A stretch of DNA of 64,000 nt from Pseudomonas fluorescens Q2-87 (GCF_000281895.1 NZ_CM001558.1:810556-874555), one strand, 5' to 3'; shown: positions 1 through 9,679, numbered from the stretch's first letter. Translations and numbers: made by a program. Notes: generated from the letters alone by a model not told the origin.

Positions 1-171
1 GCAGTCGAACAACAGACGGCCGTGGCCCATGACATCGACCAGAACATCGTCGAGATCAACCGCGCCGGTGAACGCACCGCCGAAGGCGCGCACCAGACCG
101 AAGACGCCAGCCGTGAACTGTCCGCCCAGGTGGTGCAGCTCAAGCAGTTGATCAATGCGTTTCGGGTGTGA
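1..171 (+). CDS. Methyl-accepting chemotaxis protein, C-terminal fragment
   Basis: An open frame enters from the left edge and stops at 169-171. The 56 residues visible (AVEQQTAVAHDIDQNIVEI..., ending QLKQLINAFRV) are the end of a chemoreceptor signalling domain: the EQ(T)AVAxxI(D/N)xNI pattern followed by a Ser/Ala/Gln-rich coiled coil and the final LxxLVxxF-like heptads is typical of Pseudomonas MCPs. The domain couples to CheA/CheW in the cytoplasm. The sensor part lies outside the window, so the ligand cannot be inferred. Confidence 0.85.
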   Translation, partial: AVEQQTAVAHDIDQNIVEINRAGERTAEGAHQTEDASRELSAQVVQLKQLINAFRV

Positions 172-196
172 TTAATCTAGCCCCTGCAAAGCAGAA

Positions 197-289
197 TGTG
201 GGAGCGGGCTTGCTCGCGAAGGCGGAGTGCCAGGCAACCTTCTTGTTGACCGATACAACGCTTTCGCGAGCAAGCCCGCTCCCACAGGT
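197..289. repeat. REP inverted pair (BIME-like)
   Basis: Two facing copies of the Pseudomonas REP palindrome (GTGGGAGCGGGCTTGCTCG and its inverse) lie between the chemoreceptor and tatD stop codons. They can form a long hairpin and may act as the transcript end for both convergent genes. Confidence 0.85.
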
Positions 290-292
290 TTT

Positions 293-1069
293 TCACCAGT
301 TGAACAAATCGCGGGCGTTGGCGGTGCTGGCCTCGGCCAATTGCCCAGGGCTCACTGCCATGATCTGGGCCAGTGCTTCGCAGATCGCCGGCAGGTGCGC
401 CGGACTGTTGCGTTGCCCTGGGAACATCGCCGGTGCCATGTCCGGCGAATCGGTTTCCAACACCACCGCGTCCAATGGCAGTTTTGCCAGCACTCGGTGC
501 ATGCGCAGGGCCTGGGGCCAGGTCGCGGCGCCGCCCAGGCCGAGCTTGAAACCGAGCTTGATGTATTCGCGGGCCTCTTCAAAGCTGCCGGCGAAGGCGT
601 GGATGATGCCCGTGCGTTTCAGGCCAATGCGCTTGAGGGTTGCGATTACGGCCGCATGACTGCGGCGCACGTGGATCAGCGCCGGCAGTTCGAACTCCGC
701 AGCCAGATTTAATTGCGCCTCGAACAGCGCCTGCTGGCGCTCACGGTCGAGGGTTTCGATGTAGTAATCCAGGCCGATTTCCCCCACCGCGCACAGCTGC
801 CGGTGCCCGGCCAGGCGGGCCAGCCATTCGCGCAATTGCACGATGTCTTCGCGGCGATGCTGGTCCAGATACACCGGGTGCAGGCCCAGCGCGGCGTACA
901 GGTCGGGGTCGCTTTGCACCAGCTCCCAGACCCGCTGCCAATTGTCCCGATACACCCCAAGCACCACCATTTCCCGCACGCCCGAGGCGCGGCTTTCAGC
1001 CAGCAGCGCCGGGCGGTCTGCGTCGAAGTCGGGAAAGTCCAGGTGGGTGTGGGTGTCGATCAGCTCCAT
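293..1069 (-). CDS. TatD family metal-dependent hydrolase (DNase)
   Basis: A 258-residue protein, the usual length for the TatD family. It opens with MELIDTHTHLDF, the HxH metal-binding motif of the TatD/amidohydrolase barrel, and continues with GEIGLDYY (metal-bridging Glu), LIHVRRSH, IIHAFAGS and ETDSPDM, the other metal ligands in order. The family has Mg-dependent 3'-5' exonuclease activity on DNA and is cytoplasmic. The start at 1069 is preferred over an upstream in-frame codon because the HxH motif must be near the N-terminus. It lies 7 bases downstream of cra on the same strand and is probably co-transcribed with it. Which of the several Pseudomonas TatD paralogues this is cannot be fixed from sequence alone. 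Confidence 0.9.
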   Translation of the reverse strand: MELIDTHTHLDFPDFDADRPALLAESRASGVREMVVLGVYRDNWQRVWELVQSDPDLYAALGLHPVYLDQHRREDIVQLREWLARLAGHRQLCAVGEIGLDYYIETLDRERQQALFEAQLNLAAEFELPALIHVRRSHAAVIATLKRIGLKRTGIIHAFAGSFEEAREYIKLGFKLGLGGAATWPQALRMHRVLAKLPLDAVVLETDSPDMAPAMFPGQRNSPAHLPAICEALAQIMAVSPGQLAEASTANARDLFNW

Positions 1070-1076
1070 GCTTGAA

Positions 1077-2072
1077 TCAGCCCTGATGAATGCGCTGCTT
1101 GAAGGTCCGCTCGATGGCCTGCACGCCAGGTTGGTAAACATCGTTTTCGATGGCCGCCAATGCCAGTTCCAAGGCCTTATCGGCAATCAGTTGATGTTGC
1201 TGGGACATGGCATTGACCGGCAGCGGCAGGAAATCCAGCAACTGCGTGTCACCAAACGTGCCCAGGCGCAGCGGGCGTGCCTTGAGCGGGAAATCGTGGA
1301 GGGCGTCGAACACCCCTTGCAGCAGAACGTAGGAGGTCGTGATCAGCGCATCGGGCAGGTGCCCCAGGCGCGCAAGCAGTTCATCCATCAACTGGCGGCC
1401 GCATTCGCGACTGAACGACTCACCATGCTCGATCAGCACCTGACCGTCGAACCCGGCCAGCGCCTCGTTAAACCCTGCGGTCCGTTCCTGGCTGATGCTC
1501 AGCTCGGGGCGGGCGCTGATCAGGGCGATTTGCCGAGGGTTCGTCTCAAGCAGGCTGCGCGTCAGTTGCAGGCTGGCTTGGCGGTCGTCGCTGATCACCG
1601 AACAGAAATGCGCAGGTTCCATCACCCGGTCGATGGCGATGATGGGGATGCCTTTGGCTTGCAACTGGCGATAACTGTCGTCCCCGGCCGGCAGGCAACT
1701 GGCGACGATCAACGCATCGCAGCGCCGGGCACGGAACAATTGCAGCAATTGCCGCTCACTGTCGGGTGCATCGTCGGAGCTGGCGATCAGCAACTGATAA
1801 CCCCGCGCCCGCGCCCCTTGCTCCAGCAGCTTGGCGATGCGTGCGTAGCTGGGGTTTTCCAGGTCCGGCAGAATGAAGCCCAGCGTGCGCGTGTGTCGGC
1901 TACGCAAACCGGCGGCCTGGGGATTGGGCGTGAAGCCATGCTCCTCAACCACCGCTCGCACCCGTTCGACGGTGGCGCTGCTGATGCGTTGCTGTTCGGC
2001 CTTGCCGTTGATGACATAGCTGGCGGTGGTCACCGACACACCGGCCAGTTGGGCAATATCACTGAGTTTCAA
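1077..2072 (-). CDS. cra: LacI-family catabolite repressor/activator Cra (FruR)
   Basis: A 331-residue LacI-family regulator. Residues 1-60 hold the helix-turn-helix and hinge (MKLSDIAQLAGVSVTTASYV, then the AAGLRSRHTRTLGFILP hinge). The rest is the periplasmic-binding-like effector domain. The gene is divergent from fruBKA, the standard position of cra in pseudomonads, where it represses the fructose operon and is released by fructose 1-phosphate. A likely operator lies in the shared 287-bp intergenic region (2216-2229). The length and the absence of breaks suggest a functional regulator. Confidence 0.93.
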   Translation of the reverse strand: MKLSDIAQLAGVSVTTASYVINGKAEQQRISSATVERVRAVVEEHGFTPNPQAAGLRSRHTRTLGFILPDLENPSYARIAKLLEQGARARGYQLLIASSDDAPDSERQLLQLFRARRCDALIVASCLPAGDDSYRQLQAKGIPIIAIDRVMEPAHFCSVISDDRQASLQLTRSLLETNPRQIALISARPELSISQERTAGFNEALAGFDGQVLIEHGESFSRECGRQLMDELLARLGHLPDALITTSYVLLQGVFDALHDFPLKARPLRLGTFGDTQLLDFLPLPVNAMSQQHQLIADKALELALAAIENDVYQPGVQAIERTFKQRIHQG

Positions 2073-2215
2073 CCCGGTTTTCCTTGTTTTTTCGAGGCTG
2101 TCCCGCCAATAAGGGCCATCCTACCCGATTCAAGATGATCGTCACTGCCCAGCACCGGCGACAAGTTGCACTTCAAGGATGAGAGATTATCGAGTAACGT
2201 GCCATTCTTTCTAGA

Positions 2216-2229
2216 TTAAACGTTTCAGC
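2216..2229. promoter_or_regulatory. Probable Cra operator upstream of fruB
   Basis: TTAAACGTTTCAGC, read on the other strand as GCTGAAACGTTTAA, matches the FruR/Cra consensus (GCTGAAnCGnTTCA type) closely and has the TGAAACGTTTA dyad core. It lies 131 bases before the fruB start and 144 bases before cra, so it could serve both. A weaker relative, GCTGATTCATTCA, is at 2305-2317. fruB itself has a clear AAGGAG ribosome site at 2348-2353. Confidence 0.65.
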
Positions 2230-2359
2230 AAGCGTATTTTCAAGGTTAGCAGGGTTTTTGGCTTCTCTGCCGCGATAGCGCCAAAAGCTGTCCTGCAACG
2301 CTAAGCTGATTCATTCAAAACAATACCTGGCGCCAATCGGACGCCAAGAAGGAGAAAGC

Positions 2360-5224
2360 ATGCTCGAGCTCACTCTAGAGCAGATATCCATGGCTCAAAC
2401 CGCTGTGGATAAAGACGCTGCGCTGCAATTGCTCGCTGACAGACTGGTGGCCGATGGCTTGGTAGCTGAGGGATATCTCGCCGGCTTGCAGGCCCGCGAA
2501 GCCCAGGGCTCGACCTTTCTTGGCCAAGGTATTGCCATCCCCCACGGCACCCCGCAAACCCGCGACCTGGTGTATTCAACCGGCGTACGCCTGCTGCAAT
2601 TTCCCGAAGGTGTGGATTGGGGCGATGGCCAGATCGTTTACCTGGCCATTGGCATCGCGGCCAAATCCGACGAACACCTGCGCCTGTTGCAATTGCTGAC
2701 CCGCGCCCTCGGCGAGACTGACCTGGGCCAGGCCCTGCGCCGTGCCAGCTCCGCCGAAGCGCTGTTGAAACTGCTGCAAGGCGCGCCGCAGGAACTGGCG
2801 CTGGATGCGCAGATGATTGGCCTTGGCGTGTCGGCTGACGACTTCGAAGAGTTGGTCTGGCGCGGCGCCCGTCTGCTGCGCCAGGCCGATTGCGTGAGTA
2901 ATGGTTTTGCCGGTGTCTTGCAGCAAGTCGAGGCGCTGCCCCTGGGTGATGGCCTGTGGTGGCTGCACAGCGAGCAGACGGTCAAGCGTCCGGGACTGGC
3001 GTTCGTCACACCGGACAAACCCATCCGCTACTTGGGCCAACCCCTGAGCGGCCTGTTCTGCCTTGCCAGCCTTGGCGAGGCTCACCAAAGCTTGCTGGAA
3101 AGGCTCTGCGCGCTGCTGATCGAAGGTCGTGGCCACGAACTGGGCCGCGCCACCAGCAGCCGCAAGGTGTTGGAAGTGCTCGGTGGTGAGTTGCCCGCCG
3201 ACTGGCCCAGCGCCCGCATCGGCCTGGCCAATGCCCATGGCTTGCACGCGCGGCCGGCGAAGATCCTCGCGCAGCTGGCGAAAAGTTTCGATGGCGAGAT
3301 CCGCGTGCGTATCGTCGACGGCCAGGACAGCGCCGTGTCGGTCAAGAGCTTGAGCAAACTGTTGAGCCTGGGCGCCCGGCGCGGCCAGGTGCTGGAATTC
3401 ATTGCCGAACCGAGCATTGCCAACGACGCGCTGCCGGCATTGCTGGCAGCCATCGAAGAAGGCCTTGGCGAAGAAGTCGAACCGCTGCCGCCACCGAGCA
3501 CGCCGCGAGAACCCGCGATAGCCGAAGTGGCTGCCGTGATGCTGGCGCCCGAATCCGGCAGCCTGATCCAGGCCGTCGCTGCGGCGCCGGGCATTGCCAT
3601 CGGCCCGGCCCATATCCAGGTGCTGCAAGCCATCGATTATCCGCTGCGCGGCGAGTCGGCGGCCATCGAGCGCGAGCGCCTGCAAAACGCTTTGAACCAG
3701 GTGCGCCGCGATATCGAAGGGCTGGTCGAGCGCGCCAAGGCCAAGGCCATCCGCGAGATCTTCATCACCCACCAGGAAATGCTCGACGACCCGGAGCTGA
3801 CCGACGAAGTCGACACCCGCTTGAAGCTGGGAGAGAGTGCGCAAGCGGCCTGGATGGGGGTGATCGAAGCCGCCGCGAAAGAACAGGAGGCCTTGCAGGA
3901 CGCACTGCTCGCCGAACGTGCCGCCGACCTGCGAGACGTGGGCCGTCGTGTGCTGGCGCAATTGTGCGGCGTCGAAACCCCGAACGAACCCGATCAACCC
4001 TACATCCTGGTGATGGACGAAGTCGGCCCGTCCGACGTCGCCCGTCTGGACCCGGCCCGTGTCGCGGGTATCCTGACCGCTCGCGGCGGCGCGACTGCCC
4101 ACAGCGCGATCGTTGCCCGAGCCTTGGGCATTCCGGCACTGGTGGGCGCTGGGCCAGCGGTGCTGTTGCTGGCGCCGGGCACGTCCTTGCTGCTGGACGG
4201 CCAGCGCGGTCGCCTGCACGTGGACCCCGACGCGGCTACCCTGCAACGGGCCAGGGAAGAACGCGACACCCGCGAGCAGCGCCTCAAGGTTGCTGCCGAA
4301 CAGCGCCACCAGCCGGCGCTGACCCGCGACGGTCACGCCGTGGAAGTGTTTGCCAACATCGGCGAGAGCGCCGGTGTCGGCAGCGCGGTGGAGCAGGGCG
4401 CCGAAGGCATCGGTCTGTTGCGCACCGAGCTGATTTTCATGGCCCACACCCAGGCACCGGACGAAGCGACCCAGGAAGCCGAATATCGCAAGGTGCTCGA
4501 TGGCCTGGCTGGCCGGCCGCTGGTGGTGCGCACCCTCGATGTCGGCGGTGACAAACCGCTGCCGTACTGGCCGATCGCGAAAGAAGAGAACCCGTTCCTC
4601 GGCGTGCGCGGCATTCGCCTGACCTTGCAGCGTCCGCAGGTCATGGAAGCGCAGTTGCGCGCCTTGTTGCGCTCGGCGGACAACCGTCCGCTGCGGATCA
4701 TGTTCCCCATGGTCGGCAGCGTTGACGAGTGGCGTCAGGCCCGGGACATGACCGAACGCCTGCGCCTGGAGATTCCTGTGGCGGACCTGCAACTGGGGAT
4801 CATGATCGAAGTGCCGTCCGCTGCCTTGCTCGCGCCGGTGCTGGCCAAGGAAGTCGACTTCTTCAGTGTCGGCACCAACGACCTGACGCAATACACCCTG
4901 GCCATCGATCGTGGTCACCCGACCTTGTCGGCCCAGGCCGATGGCTTGCATCCGGCGGTGCTGCAACTGATCGATATCACCGTGCGTGCCGCCCATGCCC
5001 ATGGCAAGTGGGTCGGCGTATGCGGCGAGCTAGCGGCTGATCCACTGGCGGTGCCGGTGCTGGTGGGCCTGGGCGTGGACGAGTTGAGCGTTTCGGCGCG
5101 CAGCATTGCCGAAGTCAAGGCGCGGGTTCGCGAGCTGAGCCTGGCGCAAGTACAGACCCTGGCCCAAGAGGCGTTGGCCGTGGGCAGCGCCGATGATGTG
5201 CGCGCATTAGTGGAGGCGCTGTAA
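2360..5224 (+). CDS. fruB: Fructose PTS multiphosphoryl protein EIIA-HPr-EI
   Basis: A 954-residue fusion that carries the phosphate relay from PEP to the fructose permease. Domain order: EIIA-Fru (about 1-145, active His62 in IAIPHGTP); a degenerate second EIIA-like segment (about 150-280) with no equivalent catalytic His motif; HPr (about 285-370, His296 in HGLHARPA); and Enzyme I (about 405-954, phospho-His581 in GGATAHSAI, then the PEP-binding barrel with GTNDLTQY and the CGELA cysteine). Pseudomonads lack a general PTS for sugars, so this fusion feeds only FruA. It is the first gene of fruBKA. Its stop overlaps the fruK start by one base (TAATG), indicating translational coupling. The Cra site upstream implies induction by fructose. 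Confidence 0.96.
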   Translation: MLELTLEQISMAQTAVDKDAALQLLADRLVADGLVAEGYLAGLQAREAQGSTFLGQGIAIPHGTPQTRDLVYSTGVRLLQFPEGVDWGDGQIVYLAIGIAAKSDEHLRLLQLLTRALGETDLGQALRRASSAEALLKLLQGAPQELALDAQMIGLGVSADDFEELVWRGARLLRQADCVSNGFAGVLQQVEALPLGDGLWWLHSEQTVKRPGLAFVTPDKPIRYLGQPLSGLFCLASLGEAHQSLLERLCALLIEGRGHELGRATSSRKVLEVLGGELPADWPSARIGLANAHGLHARPAKILAQLAKSFDGEIRVRIVDGQDSAVSVKSLSKLLSLGARRGQVLEFIAEPSIANDALPALLAAIEEGLGEEVEPLPPPSTPREPAIAEVAAVMLAPESGSLIQAVAAAPGIAIGPAHIQVLQAIDYPLRGESAAIERERLQNALNQVRRDIEGLVERAKAKAIREIFITHQEMLDDPELTDEVDTRLKLGESAQAAWMGVIEAAAKEQEALQDALLAERAADLRDVGRRVLAQLCGVETPNEPDQPYILVMDEVGPSDVARLDPARVAGILTARGGATAHSAIVARALGIPALVGAGPAVLLLAPGTSLLLDGQRGRLHVDPDAATLQRAREERDTREQRLKVAAEQRHQPALTRDGHAVEVFANIGESAGVGSAVEQGAEGIGLLRTELIFMAHTQAPDEATQEAEYRKVLDGLAGRPLVVRTLDVGGDKPLPYWPIAKEENPFLGVRGIRLTLQRPQVMEAQLRALLRSADNRPLRIMFPMVGSVDEWRQARDMTERLRLEIPVADLQLGIMIEVPSAALLAPVLAKEVDFFSVGTNDLTQYTLAIDRGHPTLSAQADGLHPAVLQLIDITVRAAHAHGKWVGVCGELAADPLAVPVLVGLGVDELSVSARSIAEVKARVRELSLAQVQTLAQEALAVGSADDVRALVEAL

Positions 5225-6165
5225 TGGCGAAGATTCTTACCCTGACCCTCAACCCGGCGCTCGACCTCACGGTTGAACTGGCGCGCCTGGAGCCGGGACA
5301 GGTCAACCGCAGCGATGCCATGCACACCCACGCCGCCGGCAAAGGCGTGAACGTGGCCCAAGTGCTGGCCGACCTCGGTCATACGTTGACGGTCAGTGGT
5401 TTCCTGGGGGAAGACAATGCCCAGGCGTTCGAGACGCTGTTTACCCAGCGTGGTTTTATCGACGCCTTTATCCGTGTGCCCGGGGAAACCCGCAGCAACA
5501 TCAAGCTGGCCGAGCAGGACGGACGTATAACTGACCTCAACGGGCCGGGCCCGGTCGTCGACGAAGCCGCGCAGCACGCGTTGCTGGAGCGACTGGAACA
5601 CATCGCCCCCGGCCACGACGTGGTAGTGGTGGCGGGCAGCTTGCCCCGGGGCGTCAGCCCGCAGTGGTTGCAGGCGTTGATCGTGCGCTTGAAACAGCTC
5701 GGCCTGAACGTGGCCCTCGACACCAGTGGCGAAGCCTTGCGCGTCGCCTTGGCGGCGGGGCCCTGGCTGATCAAGCCGAACACCGAGGAACTGGCCGATG
5801 CGCTGGGTTGCGAGGTGGTGAGTGGGTTGGCCCAGGCGCAAGCGGCGCAGCGCCTGCACGCCCAAGGCATCGAGCATGTGGTGATTTCTCACGGCGCCGA
5901 TGGCGTGAACTGGTTCAGCGTCGGTGCGGCGCTGCATGCCTCGCCGCCCAAGGTCAGCGTCGCCAGCACCGTGGGTGCCGGGGATTCACTGTTGGCGGGC
6001 ATGCTGCATGGCCTGCTCAGCGCCGACACTCCGGAGCAGACCCTGCGCACGGCCACGGCCATCGCCGCCATGGCGGTCACGCAGATCGGCTTTGGCATCC
6101 ACGACACGGCACTGCTGGCGTCGCTTGAACAGGGCGTGCGCGTGCGCCCCCTGACAGAACAATAA
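5224..6165 (+). CDS. fruK: 1-phosphofructokinase
   Basis: A 313-residue PfkB-family kinase that phosphorylates fructose 1-phosphate, the product of FruA uptake, to fructose 1,6-bisphosphate using ATP. Visible motifs are the N-terminal substrate-binding AAGKGVNVAQ and the C-terminal anion hole/catalytic base signature STVGAGDSLLAG with the Asp of GAGDS. It sits between fruB and fruA, overlapping fruB by one base and followed by fruA after 13 bases. Its action depletes fructose 1-phosphate, the Cra effector, so it closes the feedback loop of the operon. Confidence 0.95.
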   Translation: MAKILTLTLNPALDLTVELARLEPGQVNRSDAMHTHAAGKGVNVAQVLADLGHTLTVSGFLGEDNAQAFETLFTQRGFIDAFIRVPGETRSNIKLAEQDGRITDLNGPGPVVDEAAQHALLERLEHIAPGHDVVVVAGSLPRGVSPQWLQALIVRLKQLGLNVALDTSGEALRVALAAGPWLIKPNTEELADALGCEVVSGLAQAQAAQRLHAQGIEHVVISHGADGVNWFSVGAALHASPPKVSVASTVGAGDSLLAGMLHGLLSADTPEQTLRTATAIAAMAVTQIGFGIHDTALLASLEQGVRVRPLTEQ

Positions 6166-6178
6166 GAGGGTTCGCAAA

Positions 6179-7918
6179 ATGAAATTAGCCATTGTGACGG
6201 CCTGCCCGAATGGCATGGTCACCAGTGTGTTGTGCGCCCGCCTGCTGGACGCGGCAGCCCAGCGCCAAGGTTGGAGCACCAGTGTCGAAGTGCATGACCC
6301 GGCCCATCCGGAACGTCAGTTGTCGGCGGCGACCCTCGACGCGGCCGAGTGGATCCTGCTGGTTGCCAGCGGCCCATTGGACTTGTCGCGGTTTGTCGGC
6401 AAGCGTGTGTTTCGCAGCACCCCGGCCCAGGCCCTGCAAGACGTTGATTCATTGCTGCGTCGCGGCGCTGTAGAAGCCACGGTGCTTGCCGAGGCGGATG
6501 TACTGGAGCCGGTGCCTGCGGCGGCTGAGCGCGCGCCGCGCCTGGTTGCCATCACCGCCTGCCCCACGGGCGTTGCCCATACGTTCATGGCGGCCGAGGC
6601 GTTGCAGCAGGCGGCGAAAAAACTGGGCTACCACCTGCAAGTGGAAACCCAGGGCTCGGTAGGGGCTCGGGATCCGTTGAGCCCCGAGGCTATCGCCGAG
6701 GCTGACGTGGTGTTGCTTGCCACCGACATCGAAGTCGCCACCGAGCGCTTCGCCGGCAAGAAAATCTACCGCTGCGGCACGGGCATCGCCTTGAAACAGG
6801 CCGAAGCCACGCTGAACAAGGCGTTGGTCGAAGGCCGGCAGGAAAGCGCATCGAGCGGCGCCAGCGGCCCGGCCAAGGCGGAAAAGACCGGCGTCTACAA
6901 ACACCTGCTGACGGGCGTGTCGTTCATGCTGCCGATGGTGGTGGCCGGTGGTTTGTTGATCGCCTTGTCGTTCGTGTTCGGCATCACCGCGTTCAAGGAG
7001 CCCGGCACGCTGGCGGCGGCGCTGATGCAGATTGGCGGCGACACGGCATTCAAATTGATGGTGCCGCTGCTGGCTGGCTACATCGCTTACTCCATCGCCG
7101 ACCGTCCGGGCCTGGCACCGGGGATGATCGGCGGGATGTTGGCGAGCACCCTCGGCGCCGGGTTTATCGGCGGGATCATCGCCGGTTTCCTGGCCGGTTA
7201 CGTCGCCAAGGCGATCAATCGCTACGCGCGTTTGCCCCAGAGCCTGGAAGCGCTCAAGCCGATCCTGATCATCCCGCTGCTGGCGAGCCTGGTCACTGGC
7301 CTGGTGATGATCTACATCGTCGGCAAGCCGGTGGCGGGCATGCTCGCAGCGCTGACCCACTTCCTCGACAGCATGGGCACCACCAATGCGATCCTGTTGG
7401 GCGTGCTGCTGGGAGCGATGATGTGCGTCGACCTCGGCGGACCGATCAACAAGGCCGCCTATGCGTTTTCGGTGGGGCTGCTGGCCTCGCAGAGTTACGC
7501 ACCGATGGCCGCGACCATGGCCGCCGGGATGGTGCCGCCGATTGGCCTGGGCATCGCCACCTTCATCGCCCGCCGCAAATTCGCCCAGACCGAGCGCGAG
7601 GCCGGTAAGGCGGCGCTGGTGCTGGGCTTGTGCTTCATCTCCGAAGGCGCGATCCCGTTCGCCGCCAAGGACCCGTTGCGGGTGATCCCGGCCAGCATCG
7701 CCGGCGGTGCGTTGACCGGCGCGCTGTCGATGTACTTCGGCTGCAAGCTCATGGCGCCCCACGGCGGGTTGTTCGTGATGCTGATTCCGAATGCGATCAA
7801 CCATGCGCTGTTGTACTTGCTGGCAATCGTCGCGGGCAGCCTGGTAACGGCGGTGGCCTATGCAGTGCTCAAGCGTCCTGAGGTGGTAGAAATGGCGTTG
7901 GAGCCAGCCAAAGCCTGA
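6179..7918 (+). CDS. fruA: Fructose PTS permease EIIBC
   Basis: A 579-residue inner-membrane permease. It has two EIIB-Fru domains: the first (1-110, AIVTACPNGMVTS) is divergent, and the second (about 118-215, ITACPTGVAHTFMAAEAL) has the canonical phospho-Cys in ACPTGVAHT. The EIIC domain (about 230-570) has around ten hydrophobic segments and the family stretch GLAPGMIGGML. It takes up fructose as fructose 1-phosphate with phosphate from FruB. It is the last gene of the operon and is followed by a REP pair. Confidence 0.95.
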   Translation: MKLAIVTACPNGMVTSVLCARLLDAAAQRQGWSTSVEVHDPAHPERQLSAATLDAAEWILLVASGPLDLSRFVGKRVFRSTPAQALQDVDSLLRRGAVEATVLAEADVLEPVPAAAERAPRLVAITACPTGVAHTFMAAEALQQAAKKLGYHLQVETQGSVGARDPLSPEAIAEADVVLLATDIEVATERFAGKKIYRCGTGIALKQAEATLNKALVEGRQESASSGASGPAKAEKTGVYKHLLTGVSFMLPMVVAGGLLIALSFVFGITAFKEPGTLAAALMQIGGDTAFKLMVPLLAGYIAYSIADRPGLAPGMIGGMLASTLGAGFIGGIIAGFLAGYVAKAINRYARLPQSLEALKPILIIPLLASLVTGLVMIYIVGKPVAGMLAALTHFLDSMGTTNAILLGVLLGAMMCVDLGGPINKAAYAFSVGLLASQSYAPMAATMAAGMVPPIGLGIATFIARRKFAQTEREAGKAALVLGLCFISEGAIPFAAKDPLRVIPASIAGGALTGALSMYFGCKLMAPHGGLFVMLIPNAINHALLYLLAIVAGSLVTAVAYAVLKRPEVVEMALEPAKA

Positions 7919-7946
7919 CCACTTTGTTGACGCAATGAAGGTCCCC

Positions 7947-8033
7947 TGTGGGAGCGGGCTTGCTCGAAAGCGGTGCTTCAGTCGATAAAAAATCGCCTGA
8001 CACACTGCTTTCGCGAGCAAGCCCGCTCCCACA
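7947..8033. repeat. REP inverted pair
   Basis: Facing copies of GTGGGAGCGGGCTTGCTCG and its inverse directly after the fruA stop, before phoD. The long dyad may protect or terminate the fruBKA transcript. Confidence 0.85.
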
Positions 8034-8115
8034 TTGGTTTATTGGTGTTCATAAAATTCCTGTCACACCCATTTCACACAGCCATGCTTAAGTTTTTCCA
8101 TTTGGGGGAAACACC

Positions 8116-9657
8116 ATGAGCGAATTCGACCTGGGCCGTCGTCGTGTGATGCAAGCCGTGGGGGCGGGGTTGTTGTTGCCGGGGCTGGCGCCGGCGGTGA
8201 TGGCCTCGGTCAAGGACCGACCGGTGCTCACCGATGGTGTGCAGTCCGGCGACCTGCAGGGCGACCGGGCGATGATCTGGAGCCGCAGCGACCGCCCGGC
8301 GCGGATGGTGGTGGAGTGGGACACCCGTAGCCAATTCAGCAATCCCCGCCGCTTTGTCTCGCCTGTGGCCGACACCCGTAGCGATTTCACCGCCCGGGTC
8401 GAACTCACCGGGTTGCCGCCTGACCAGGCGATTTTCTACCGTGTGCATTTCGAAGACGCCCAAAGCGGCGTTGCCAGCGAACCCTGGCTAGGCCATCTGC
8501 GCAGTGTGCCGCAGTTCAAGCGCAACATCCGTTTCGTCTGGAGTGGCGATACCGTTGGCCAGGGTTTTGGTATCAACCCGGACATCGGCGGCATGCGCAT
8601 CTACGAAGCCATGCGTTTGCGCCTGCCGGACTTCTTCATCCACAGCGGTGACACCATCTATGCCGACGGCCCGGTGCCGGCGCAGCTCACCACCGAGGGC
8701 GGGCGTATCTGGCGCAATCTCACCACCGAAGCCAAGAGCAAGGTGGCCGAAACCCTGGACGAGTATCGCGGCAACTATCGCTACAACCTGATGGATGAAA
8801 ACCTGCGGCGCTTCAACGCCGAAGTGCCGCAGATCTGGCAGTGGGATGACCATGAGGTGGTTAACAACTGGTCGCCGGGCAAGCAACTGGACGAGCGCTA
8901 CCAGACCCGGGATATCCACACCTTGGTGGGGCGTGCGCGGCAGGCCTGGCTGGAATATGCGCCGATGCGTTTGCAGAAGGCCGATGGCGGCGGGCGGATC
9001 TATCGCAAGCTCAGTTACGGGCCGATGCTGGATGTGTTCGTGTTGGACATGCGCAGCTATCGCGAAGCCAACGACGCCAACCTGGGGGCGGCCAAACCCT
9101 TCCTCGGGCGTGAACAGTTGAATTGGCTCAAGCGCGAATTGAAGCAGTCCCGCACCCAGTGGAAAGTCATCGCCGCCGACATGCCCATCGGCCTGGGTGT
9201 GCCCGATGGTGAAGTCAGCCCCGGTGTGCCGCGCTGGGAGGCGGTCGCCAACGGTGATCCCGGCCCGGCCCAGGGCCGTGAAATGGAAATCGCCGAATTG
9301 CTCGGTTACCTGCGCAAACATCAGGTGCGCAATTACGTCTGGCTCACCGCCGATGTGCATTATTGCGCGGCCCATCACTATCACCCAGAACAGGCCGCGT
9401 TCCAGGACTTCGAACCGTTCTGGGAGTTTGTCGCCGGGCCGTTGAACGCTGGCAGCTTCGGCCCCAATGCCTTGGACAAGACCTTCGGTCCCGAAGTGGT
9501 GTTCCAGAAAGCGCCGCCGGCCCAGAACACCTCGCCGTTTGCGGGGTATCAGTTCTTTGGTGAGGTGAATATCGACGGGCCGAGCGGGGAGATGAGCGTG
9601 GTGCTGCGGGATCTGGAAGGCGTGGCGGTGTTCGAGAAGAAGTTACAGCCGGTTTGA
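8116..9657 (+). CDS. phoD: PhoD-family alkaline phosphatase, Tat-exported
   Basis: A 513-residue PhoD-like metallophosphatase. The N-terminus carries a Tat signal (LGRRRVMQAVGAGLLLPG...AVMA), so export folded to the periplasm or cell surface is expected. An N-terminal beta domain (about 35-130: VQSGDLQGDRAMIWSR) precedes the catalytic domain with metal-ligand motifs FVWSGDT, FIHSGDTIYADG, WDDHEVVNNW and TADVHYCAAHHYH. The family releases phosphate from phosphodiesters and monoesters using Fe/Ca. No Pho box was recognised immediately upstream. The gene stands alone between two REP pairs. Confidence 0.88.
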   Translation: MSEFDLGRRRVMQAVGAGLLLPGLAPAVMASVKDRPVLTDGVQSGDLQGDRAMIWSRSDRPARMVVEWDTRSQFSNPRRFVSPVADTRSDFTARVELTGLPPDQAIFYRVHFEDAQSGVASEPWLGHLRSVPQFKRNIRFVWSGDTVGQGFGINPDIGGMRIYEAMRLRLPDFFIHSGDTIYADGPVPAQLTTEGGRIWRNLTTEAKSKVAETLDEYRGNYRYNLMDENLRRFNAEVPQIWQWDDHEVVNNWSPGKQLDERYQTRDIHTLVGRARQAWLEYAPMRLQKADGGGRIYRKLSYGPMLDVFVLDMRSYREANDANLGAAKPFLGREQLNWLKRELKQSRTQWKVIAADMPIGLGVPDGEVSPGVPRWEAVANGDPGPAQGREMEIAELLGYLRKHQVRNYVWLTADVHYCAAHHYHPEQAAFQDFEPFWEFVAGPLNAGSFGPNALDKTFGPEVVFQKAPPAQNTSPFAGYQFFGEVNIDGPSGEMSVVLRDLEGVAVFEKKLQPV

Positions 9658-9679
9658 TCCAAGGAGCACAGAAAATTTT

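Noticed and set aside
2576..5002. 808-codon open frame on the minus strand opposite fruB
   Set aside because: Composition is Arg/Gln/His/Gly rich, with no ribosome site or motif. It is the mirror of a high-GC gene with clear PTS domains.
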